A stretch of 64,000 nucleotides of DNA from Symsagittifera roscoffensis. Its lineage: Eukaryota > Xenacoelomorpha > Acoela > Convolutidae. The stretch lies in assembly GCF_963678635.1 (NCBI RefSeq), contig NC_087064.1, positions 55,374,338 through 55,438,337 on the forward strand. The letters run 5' to 3'. A program made the position numbers and the translations under genes. The number at the start of each line of letters is the position of its first letter. Within the stretch, counting starts at the first letter, position 1. The notes under the pieces were generated by a model. It searched no databases and was not told the origin of the DNA. It was given only the letters and a program-made list of their open reading frames with translations. This document shows positions 53,911-64,000 of this stretch, piece by piece.

Positions 53911-56900
53911 ACAAATTGGTAGTTTCCACTAGCTTCTGGTCTTGGCTATTGAATGTTTCTTCAATTTTGACATCTTTGAAATGCACAGCGACAGTTTTTT
54001 GGGTTGTTAATGCGTTGTGGGTTTCCTGACATTTCATGGGAGTACTAGGTTTTTGATTTTGGTCCTTCTGCTTCTGAAATATGTCTTTTTTGTGTTTGTT
54101 CTTGATGCGATCTTTTGTGGTACAAATTTTTTTATGTTCCAGGACAGTGTGTGGCTAGTTAACAAGTCTTGATGAGTTCATTGTTGCTCCAATCATCACT
54201 TCTACTTGGTTAGCGATCGTTGCAGAAGCGGATTTGCTCTGTGGTGATTTTTTTTCCGAAGAAAGTTGTCGTCACAAATTGGTAGTTTCCACTAGCTTCT
54301 GGTCTTGGCTATTGAATGTTTCTTCAGTTTTGACATCTTTGAAAAACACAGCGACAGTTTTTTGGGTTGTTAATGCGTTGTGGGTTTCCTGACATTTCAT
54401 GGGACGTCTGGGTTTTGGATTTTGGTACTTATGTTTCTGAAATATGTCTTTTTTGTGTTCATCCTTGATGCGTTTTTTTGTGGTACAAATTTTTTATGTT
54501 CCAGGACAGTGTGTGGCTAGTTAAGAAGTCTTGATGAGTTCATTGTTGTTCCAATCATCAATTCTACTTGGTTAGCGATCGTTGCAGAAGCGGATTTGCG
54601 CTGTGGTGATTTTTTGTCCGAAGAAAGTTGTCGTCACAAATTGGTAGTTTCCACTAGCTTCTGGTCTTGGCTATTGAATGTTTCTTAAGTTTTGACATCT
54701 TTGAAATACACAGCGACAGTTTTTGGGCTGTTAATGCGTTGTGGGTTTCCTGACATTTCATGGGAGTACTAGGTTTTTGATTTTGGTCCTTCTGTTTCTG
54801 AAATATGTCTTTTTTGTGTTTGTTCTTGATGCGATCTTTTGTGGTACAAATTTTTTCATATTCCAGGACAGTGTATGGCTAGTTAAGAAGTCTTGATGAG
54901 TTCATTGTTATTCCAATCATCAATTTCACTGGGTTAGCGATCGTTGCAGAAGCGGATTTGCGCTGTGGTGATTTTTTGTTCGAAGAAAGTTGTCGTCACA
55001 AATTGGTAGTTTCCACTAGCTTCTGGTCCTGGTTACTGAATGCTTCTTCAGTTTTGACATCTTTGAAATAGGCAGCGCTGTTTTTTTGTTTTGTTAATGC
55101 GTTTTGGGTTTGCTGACTGTTCATGGGACTTCTGGGTTTTTGATTTCTGTATTTATGTTTCTGAAATATGTCTTTTGTGTTTGTTCTTGATGCGATCTTT
55201 TGTGGTACAAATTTTTTCATTTTCCAGGACAGTGTGTGGCTAGTTAAGAAGTCTTGATGAGTTTTTTATTGTTCCAATCATCAATTCTATTGATTTAGCG
55301 ATCGTTGCAGCAGTGGATTTGCGCTGTGGTGATTTTTGTCCGAAGAAAGTTGTCGTCACAAATTGGTAGTTTCCACTAGCTTCTGGTCGTGATTACTGAA
55401 TGCTTCTTCAGTTTTGACATCTTTGAAATACGCAGCGCTGCTTTTTTGGTTTAGTATTGCGTTGTGGGTTTAATGACTGTTCATGGGACTTCTGGGTTTT
55501 GGATTTTGGTACTTATGTTTCTGAAATATGTCTTTTTTGTGTTCATCCTTGATGCGATGTTTTGTGGTATAATTTTTTTTATGTTCCAGGACAGTGTGTG
55601 GCTAGTTAAGAAGTCTTCATGAGTTCCTTGTTGATCCAATCATCAATTCTACTGGGTAAGCGATCGTTGCAGAAGCGGATTTGCGCTGTGGTGATTTTTT
55701 GTCCGAAATAAGTTGTCATAAATTGGTAGTTTCCACTAGCTTCTGGTCTTGGCTATTGAATGTTTCTTCAGTTTTGACATCTTTGAAATACAAAGCGACA
55801 GTTTTTTGGGTTGTTAATGCGTTGTGGGTTTCCTGACATTTCATGGGAGTACTAGGTTTTTGATTTTGGTCCTTCTGCTTCTGAAATATGTCTTTTTTGT
55901 GTTTGTTCTTGATGCGATCTTTTGTGGTACAAATTTTTTTATGTTCCAGGACAGTGTGTGGCTAGTTAACAAGTCTTGATGAGTTCATTGTTGCTCCAAT
56001 CATCACTTCTACTTGGTTAACGATCGTTGCAGAAGCGGATTTGCTCTGTGGTGATTTTTTGTCCGAAGAAAGTTGTCGTCACAAATTGGTAGTTTCCACT
56101 AGCTTCTGGTCTTGGCTATTGAATGTTTCTTCAGTTTTGACATCTTTGAAAAACACAGCGACAGTTTTTTGGGTTGTTAATGCGTTGTGGGTTTCCTGAC
56201 ATTTAATGGGACGTCTGGGTTTTGGATTTTGGTACTTATGTTTCTGAAATATGTCTTTTTTGTGTTCATCCTTGATGCGTTTTTTTTGTGGTACAATTTT
56301 TTTATGTTCCAGGACAGTGTGTGGCTAGTTAAGAAGTCTTGATGAGTTCATTGTTGTTCCAATCATCAATTCTACTTGGTTAGCGATCGTTGCAGAAGCG
56401 GATTTGCGCTGTGGTGATTTTTTGTCCGAAGAAAGTTGTCGTCACAAATTGGCAGTTTCCACTAGCTTCTGGTCTTGGCTATTGAATGTTTCTTCAGTTT
56501 TGACATCTTTGAAATACACAGCGACAGTTTTTGGGCTGTTAATGCGTTGTGGGTTTCCTGACATTTCATGGGAGTACTAGGTTTTTGATTTTGGTCCTTC
56601 TGTTTCTGAAGTATGTCTTTTTTGTGTTTGTTCTTGATGCGATCTTTTGTGGTACAAATTTTTTCATATTCCAGGACAGTGTATGGCTAGTTAAGAAGTC
56701 TTGATGAGTTCATTGTTATTCCAATCATCAATTTCACTGGGTTAGCGATCGTTGCAGAAGCGGATTTGCGCTGTGGTGATTTTTTGTTCGAAGAAAGTTG
56801 TCGTCACAAATTGGTAGTTTCCACTAGCTTCTGGTCCTGGTTACTGAATGCTTCTTCAGTTTTGACATCTTTGAAATAGGCAGCGCTGTTTTTTTGTTTT

Positions 56901-57526
56901 GTTAATGCGTTTTGGGTTTGCTGACTGTTCATGGGACTTCTGGGTTTTTGATTTCTGTATTTATGTTTCTGAAATATGTCTTTTGTGTTTGTTCTTGATG
57001 CGATCTTTTGTGGTACAAATTTTTTCATTTTCCAGGGCAGTGTGTGGCTAGTTAAGAAGTCTTGATGAGTTTTTTATTGTTCCAATCATCAATTCTATTG
57101 ATTTAGCGATCGTTGCAGCAGTGGATTTGCGCTGTGGTGATTTTTGTCCGAAGAAAGTTGTCGTCACAAATTGGTAGTTTCCACTAGCTTCTGGTCGTGA
57201 TTACTGAATGCTTCTTCAGTTTTGACATCTTTGAAATACGCAACGCTGCTTTTTTGGTTTAGTAATGCGTTGTGGGTTTAATGACTGTTCATGGGACTTC
57301 TGGGTTTTGGATTTTGGTACTTATGTTTCTGAAATATGTCTTTTTTGTGTTCATCCTTGATGCGATGTTTTGTGGTACATTTTTTTTTATGTTCCAGGAC
57401 AGTGTGTGGCTAGTTAAGAAGTCTTGATGAGTTCCTTGTTGATTCAATCATCAATTCTACTGGGTAAGCGATCGTTGCAGAAGCGGATTTGCGCTGTGGT
57501 GATTTTTTGTCCGAAGAAAGTTGTCA
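53911..57526. repeat. Higher-order repeat: two 1,808-bp blocks of five monomers
   Basis: 53911-55718 and 55719-57526 are near-identical at an offset of 1,808 bp, including private variants (GTTGCTCCAATCATCACTTC at 54187 and 55995; the identical stretches 54996-55220 and 56804-57028). Single monomers within a block differ much more. Confidence 0.85.
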
Positions 57527-60500
57527 TAAATTGGTAGTTTCTTCTAGCTTCTGGTCTTGGCTGCTGATTGTTTCTTCAGGTTTGACAGGTTTGAAATACA
57601 CAGCGACATTTTTTGAGTTGAAAATGCGTTTTGGGTTTGCTGACAGTTCATGGGAGTACTACGTTTTTGATTTTGGTCTTTGTGTTTCTAAAATATGTCT
57701 TTTTTGTGTTTGTTCTTGATGCGATCTTTTGTGGTACAAATTTTTTCGTATTCCAGGACAGTGTGTGGCTAGTTAAGAAGTCTTGATGAGTTCATTGTTG
57801 TTCCAATCATCAATTTCACTGGGTTAGCGATCGTTGCAGAAGCGGATTTGCGCTGTGGTGATTTTTTGTTCGAAGAAAGTTGTCGTCACAAATTGGTAGT
57901 TTCCACTAGCTCCTGGTCTTGGTTACTGAATGCTTCTTCAGTTTTGACATCTTTGAAATAGGCAGCGCTGCTTTTTTTGGTTTGTTAACGCGTTTTGGGT
58001 ATGCTGACTGCTCATGGGGCTTCTGGGTTTTGGATTTTGGTATTTATATTTCTGAAATATGTCTTTGTGTTCATCCTTGGTGCGATTTTTTGTGGTACAA
58101 ATTTTTTCATTTTCCAGGACAGTGTGTGGCGTGTTTCGAAGTCTTGATTAGTTCATTGGTGTTCCAATCATCAATTCCACTAGATTAGCGATCGTTGCAG
58201 AAGCGGATTTGCGCTGTGGTGATTTTTTGTCCGAAGAAAATTGTCGTCACAAATTGGTAGTTTCCACTAGCTTCTGGTCTTGGCTACTGAATGTTTCTTC
58301 AGTTTTGACATCTTTGAAATACACAGCGATATTTTTTGGGGTGTTAGTGCGTTGTGGGTCTGCTGAAATTTCATGGGAGTACTAAGTTTTAAATTTTGGT
58401 ATTTCTGTTTCTCAAATATGTCATTTTTTGTGTTTATCCTTGATGCGATCTTTTGTGGTACAAATTTTTTCATTTTCCAGGACATTGTGTGGCTAGTTAA
58501 GAAATCTTGATGAGTTCATTGTTGTTTCAATCATCAATTTCACTGGGTTAGCGATCGTTGCAGAAGCGGATTTGCGCTGTGGTGATTTTTTGTCCGAAGA
58601 AAATTGTCGTCACAAATTGGTAGTTTCCACTAGCTTCTGGTCTTGGCTACTGAATGTTTCTTCAGTTTTGACATCTTTGAAACACACAGCGATATTTTTT
58701 GGGGTGTTAGTGCGTTGTGGGTTTGCTGAAATTTCATGGGAGTACTAGGTTTTTTAATTTTGGTCCTTCTGTTTCTGAAATATGTCATTTTTTGTGTTTA
58801 TCCTTGATGCGATCTTTTGTGGTACAAATTTTTTCATTTTCCAGGACATTGTGTGGCTAGTTAAGTCATCTTGATGTGTTCATTGTTGTTTCATTCCTCA
58901 ATTCCACTGGGTTAGCGAGCGTTGCAGAAGCGGATATGCGCTGTGGTGATTTTTTTTTCGAAAAAAGTTGTCGTTACAAAATGGTTGTTTCCACTAGCTT
59001 CTGGTCCTGGCTACTGAATGTTTCTTCAGTTTTGACAACCAAAAAAATACACTGAGACATTTTTTTTTGGTTTGTTAAAGCGTTGTGGACATGCTGGTGG
59101 TTCATTGGAGTACTGTATTTTGATTTTGGTTTTTATGATTCTGAAATTTGTCATTTTTTGTGTTTGTTCTTGATGCGATTTTTTGTGGTACAAATTTTTT
59201 TTTCTTTTTTCAGGACACTGTGTGGCTAGTTAAGTCATCTTGATGTGTTCATTGTTGTTTTTTTTCATCAGTTCTACTAAGTTAGCGATCATTGCAGAAG
59301 CGGATTTTCTCGGTGGTACTTTTTTGTCCGAAAAGGTTGTCGTTACAAATCGGTAGTTTCCACTAGCTTCTGGTCTCGGCTACTGAATGTTTCTTCAGTT
59401 TTGACAACCAAAAAATACATCGACAGATTTTTTGGGGTTGTTAATGTGTTAATGCGTTGTAAGTATGCTGACGGTTCACGAGAATACTAAGTTTTTGATT
59501 TTGGTTTTTTTGTTTCTGAAAGATATCTTTTTTGTGTTTGATCTTGATGCGATCTTTTGTGGTACAAGTTTTTTTTTCGTTTTTCAGGACACTGTGTGGC
59601 TAGTTAAGTCATCTTGATGTTTGTTCCATTCATTGTTGTTCCATTCATTAGTTCTACTGGGTTAGCGATCGTTGCCGAAGCGGATATGCGCTGTGGTGAT
59701 TTTTTGTCCGAAGAAAGTTGTCGTCACAAATTGGTAGTTTCCACAAGCTTCTGGTCCTGGCTTCTGAATGTTTCTTCAGTTTTGACATCTTTAAAATACA
59801 CAGCGACATTTTTTGGCTTGTTAATGCGTTGTGGGTTTGCTGACATTTCATTGTAGTACTAAGTTTTCGATTTTGTTCTTTATGTTTCTGAAATATGTCT
59901 TTTGTGTTTGTTCTTGATGCGATCTATATTGGTACAAAATTTTTCATTTTCCAGGACAGTGTGTGGCTAGTTAAGAAGTCTTGATGAGGTTTTTGTTGTT
60001 CCAATCATCAATTCTATTGGTTTATCGATCGTTGCAGCAGCGGATTTGCGCTGTGGTGATTTTTGTTCGAAGAAAGTTGTCCTCACAAATTGGTAGTTTC
60101 CACTAGCTTCTGGTCGTGATTACTGAATGCTTCTTCAGTTTTGACATCTTTGAAATACACAGCGCTGCTTTTTTGGTTTGTTAATGCGTTGTGGATTTGC
60201 TGACTGTTCATGGGACTTCTGGGTTTTGGATTTTGGTACTTATGTTTCTGAAATATGTCTTTTTTGTGTTCATCCTTGATGCGATTTTTTATGGTACAAT
60301 TTTTTTATGTTCCAGGACATTGTGTGGCTAGTTAAGAAGTCTTGATGAGTTCCTTGTTGTTCCAATCATCAATTCTACTGGGTGAGCGATCGTTGCAGAA
60401 GCGGATTTGCGCTGTGGAGATTTTTTGTCCGAAGAAAGTTGTCATAAATTGGTAGTTTCTACTAGCTTCTGGTCTTGGCTGCTGATTGTTTCTTCAGGTT

Positions 60501-62310
60501 TGACAGGTTTGAAATACACAGCGACATTTTTTGAGTTGTTAATGCGTTTTAGGTTTGCTGAAAGTTCATGGGAGTACTAAGTTTTTGATTTTGGTCTTTG
60601 TGTTTCTGAAATATGTCTTTTTTGTGTTTGTTCTTGATGCGATCTTTTGTGGTACAAATTTTTTCATATTCCAGGACAGTGTGTGGCTAGTTAAGAAGTC
60701 TTGATGAGTTCATTGTTGTTCCAATCATCAATTTAACTGGGTTAGCGCTCGTTGCAGAAGCGGATTTGCGCTGTGGTGATTTTTTGTCCGAAGAAAGTTG
60801 TCGTCACAAATTGGTAGTTTCCACTAGCTTCTGGTCTTGGTTACTGAATGCTTCTTCAGTTTTGACATCTTTGAAATAGGCAGCGCTGCTTTTTTGGTTT
60901 GTTAATGCGTTTTGGGTATGCTGACTGTTCATGGGGTTTCTGGGTTTTGGATTTTGGTACTTATATTTCTGATATATGTCTTTGTGTTCATCCTTGGTGC
61001 GATTTTTTGTGGTACAAATTTTTTAATTTTCCAGGACAGTGTGTGGCTTGTTAAGAAGTCTTGATTAGTTCATTGGTGTTCCAATCATCAATTCCACTAG
61101 ATTAGCGATCGTTGCAGAAGCGGATTTGCGCTGTGGTGATTTTTTGTCCGAAGAAAATTGTCGTCACAAATTGGTAGTTTCCACTAGCTTCTGGTCTTGG
61201 CTATTGAATGTTTCTTCAGTTTTGACATCTTTGAAATACACAGCGACAGTTTTTTTGGGCTGCTAATGCGTTGTGGGTTTCCTGACATTTCATGGGAGTA
61301 CTAAGTTTTTAATTTTGGTCTTTCTGTTTCTGAAATATGTCATTTTTTGTGTTTATCCTTGATGCGATCTTTTGTGGTACAAATTTTTTCATTTTCCAGG
61401 ACATTGTGTGGCTAGTTAAGAAGTCTTGATGAGTTCATTGTTGTTCCAATCATCAATTTAACTAGGTTAGCGATCGTTGCAGAAGAGGATTTGCGCTATG
61501 GTGATTTTTTGTCCGAAGAAAGTTGTCGTCACAAATTGGTAGTTTCCACTAGCTTCTGGTCTTGGCTATTGAATGTTTCTTCAGTTTTGACATCTTTGAA
61601 ATACACAGCGACAGTTTTTTGGGTTGTTAATGCGTTGTGGGTTTCCTGACATTTCATGGGAGTACTAGGATTTTGATTTTGGTCCTTCTGTTTCTGAAAT
61701 ATGTCTTTTTTGTGTTTGTTCTTGATGCGATCTTTTGTGGTACAAAATTTTTCATTTTCCAGGACATTGTGTGGCTAGTTAAGTCATCTTGATGTGTTCA
61801 TTGTTGTTTCATTCCTCAATTCTACTGGGTTAGCGAGCGTTGCAGAAGCGGATATGCGCTGTGGTGATTTTTTTTTACGAAAAAAAGTTGTCGTTACAAA
61901 ATGGTTGTTTCCACTAGCTTCTGGTCCTGGCTACTGAAAGTTTCTTCAGTTTTGACAACCAAAAAAATACACTGAGACATTTTTTTTGGTTTGTTAGAGC
62001 GTTGTGGAGATGCTGGTGGTTCATTGGAGTACTGTATTTTGATTTTGGTTTTTTTATGATTCTGAAATTTGTCATTTTTTGTGTTTGTTCTTGATGCGAT
62101 TTTTTGTGGTACAAATTTTTTTTCTTTTTTCAGGACACTGTGTGGCTAGTTAAGTCATCTTGATGTGTTCATTGTTGTTTTTTCATCAGTTCTACTAAGT
62201 TAGCGATCATTGCAGAAGCGGATTTTCTCGGTTGTACTTTTTTGTCCGAAAAGGTTGTCGTTACAAATCGGTAGTTTCCACTAGCTTCTGGTCTCGGCTA
62301 CTGAATTTTT
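57527..62310. repeat. Second higher-order register, about 2,919 bp (eight monomers), mosaic
   Basis: 57527-59390 corresponds to about 60443-62310 at an offset near 2,919 bp, with shared private variants (GGCTGCTGATTGTTTCTTCA at 57558 and 60475; GCGATCATTGCAGAAGCGGA at 59284 and 62202). Two monomers in the middle do not match in register, suggesting later conversion. Confidence 0.65.
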
Positions 62311-64000
62311 CTTCAGTTTTGACATCTTTGAAATACACAGCGACAGTTTTTGGGCTGTTATTGCATTGTGGGTTTCCTGACATTTCATGGGAGTACTAGG
62401 TTTTTAATTTTGGTCTTTCTGTTTCTGAAATATGTCATTTTTTGTGTTTATTCTTGATGCGATCTTTTGTGGTACAAATTTTTTCATTTTCCAGGACATT
62501 GTGTGGCTAGTTCAGAAGTCTTGATGAGTTCATTGTTGTTCCAATCATCAATTTAACTGGGTTAGCGATCGTTGCAGAAGCGGATTTGCGCTGTGGTGAT
62601 TTTTTGTCCGAAGAAAGTTGTCGTCACAAATTGGTAGTTTCCACTAGCTTCTGGTCTTGGCTATTGAATGTTTCTTCAGTTTTGACATCTTTGAAATACA
62701 CAGCAACAGTTTTTTGGGTTGTTAATGCGTTGTGGGTTTCCTGACCTTTCATGGGAGTACTAGGTTTTTGATTTTGGTCCTTCTGTTTCTGAAATATGTC
62801 TTTTTTGTGTTTGTTCTTGATGCGATCTTTTGTGGTACAAATTTTTTCATTTTCCAGGACATTGTGTGGCTAGTTCAGAAGTCTTGATGAGTTCATTGTT
62901 GTTCCAATCATCAATTTAACTGGGTTAGCGATCGTTGCAGAAGCGGATTTGCGCTGTGGTGATTTTTTGTCCGAAGAAAGTTGTCGTCACAAATTGGTAG
63001 TTTCCACTAGCTTCTGGTCTTGGCTATTGAATGTTTCTTCAGTTTTGACATCTTTGAAATACACAGCAACAGTTTCTTGGGTTGTTAATGCGTTGTGGGT
63101 TTCCTGACCTTTCATGGGAGTACTAGGTTTTTGATTTTGGTCCTTCTGTTTCTGAAATATGTCTTTTTTGTGTTTGTTCTTGATGCGATCTTTTGTGGTA
63201 CAAATTTTTTCTTTTTCCAGGACATTGTGTGGCTAGTTAAGTCATCTTGATGTGTTCATTGTTGTTTCATCCCTCAATTCTACTGGGTTAGCGAGCGTTG
63301 CAGAAGCGGATATGCGCTGTAGTGATTTTTTTTTTACGAAAAAAAGTTGTCGTTACAAATCGGTAGTTTCCACTAGCTTCTGGTCTCGGCTACTGAATGT
63401 TTCTTCAGTTTTGACAACCAAAAAATACATCGACAGATTTTTTGGGGTTGTTAATGTGTAAATGCGTTGTGGGTATGCTGACGGTTCACGGGAATACTAA
63501 GTTTTTGATTTTGGTTTTTTTGTTTCTGAAATATATCTTTTTTGTGTTTGTTCTTGATGCGATCTTTTAAAATACAAGTTTTTTTTTCGTTTTTCAGGAC
63601 ACTGTGTGGCTAGTTAAGTCATCTTGATGTTTTCATTGTTGTTCCATTCATTAGTTCTACTGGGTTAGCGATCGTTGCAGAAGCGGATATGCGCTGTGGT
63701 GATTTTTTTTTCGAAAAAAAATTGTCGTTACAAAATGGTTGTTTCCACTAGCTTCTGGTCCTGGCTACTGAATGTTTCTTCAGTTTTGACAACCAAAAAA
63801 ATACGGTGCGACATTTTTTTTTGGTTTGCTAAAGCGTTGTGGACATGCTGGTGGTTCATGGGAGTACTATATTTTGATTTTGGTTTTTATGATTCTGAAA
63901 TTTGTCATTTTTTGTGTTTGTTCTTGATGCGATCTTTTGTGGTACAATTTTTTTTTTCATTTTTCAGGACACTGTGTGGCTAGTTAAGTCATCTGGATGT

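Larger units (their letters stand above)
53890..64000. repeat. Satellite array, monomer about 361 bp, about 28 copies, open to the right
   Basis: Conserved landmarks such as TTAGCGATCGTTGCAGAAGC, GGTAGTTTCCACTAGCTTCT, GTCTTGATGAGTTCATTG and TTTTCCAGGACAGTGTGTGG recur every 358-366 bp (for example 54192, 54552, 54913, 55275, 55638, 56000). Monomers fall into several diverged types, some with GACAACCAAAAAAATAC in place of GACATCTTTGAAATACAC. Short open frames on both strands recur, but indels break their frame between monomers, so I do not call genes. It reaches the window end. Confidence 0.93.

Noticed and set aside
54996..57028. Identical 74-aa minus-strand ORFs at 54996-55220 and 56804-57028
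   Set aside because: They are the same satellite monomer in two copies of the 1,808-bp higher-order repeat. Other monomers break the frame by indels, so identity reflects recent duplication, not selection.
53890..64000. CRISPR-like regular repeats
   Set aside because: Units of about 361 bp without short direct repeats and spacers, in a eukaryotic context: a satellite.

Overview
This is eukaryotic, AT-rich DNA, almost certainly from an invertebrate animal. Nearly all of it is mobile or repetitive. It contains a retrovirus-like LTR element, a decayed Maverick/Polinton, LINE reverse transcriptase remnants and a large satellite. Many candidate 3' splice sites have the short T-rich TTTTCAG form common in nematodes and some other invertebrates, but I cannot name the phylum. 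No confident ordinary host gene is visible; the best candidate is a small RING-like zinc-finger ORF present in two damaged copies.

Layout. 1-718 is the 3' end of one copy of an LTR element, cut by the window edge. 719-4490 is flanking DNA without recognisable genes. 4491-23408 is a complete 18.9 kb element: two 410-bp LTRs that read as identical, a primer binding site, a 4-bp target duplication (AAAG), and at least eight overlapping or closely spaced ORFs. Its order is LTR, leader with hairpins, small basic ORF, ORF ending in an in-frame TAA, gag-PR-RT-RNaseH-IN of Ty3/gypsy type, two small membrane ORFs, a 378-codon ORF with no Met, an env resembling the glycoprotein of chuviruses (Jingchuvirales), a 601-aa unknown ORF, 3' region, LTR. 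It sits inside a dispersed repeat whose uninterrupted relative lies at about 53395-53889.

24809-40950 is a degenerate Polinton with terminal inverted repeats. On the minus strand it carries remnants of protease, major capsid, a small basic protein, minor capsid/penton, integrase and packaging ATPase. On the plus strand it carries a protein-primed DNA polymerase B. The right part of it (polymerase 3' half, right TIR) together with flanking DNA (RING-like ORF, LINE RT fragment) was tandemly duplicated: 38475-45234 and 45235-51915. The breakpoints are in the polymerase and in the LINE.

53890-64000 is a satellite of about 361-bp monomers with higher-order structure, running off the right end.

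How it fits together. The LTR element looks like a recently inserted, enveloped, retrovirus-like element. It would make Gag-Pol from genomic RNA (with a possible stop-codon readthrough) and envelope plus accessory proteins from a compact overlapping downstream block that probably needs splicing. The Polinton is dead: every gene recognised has frameshifts, stops or lost catalytic residues. The most novel material is the envelope block, the TAA junction and the Met-free ORF of the LTR element.
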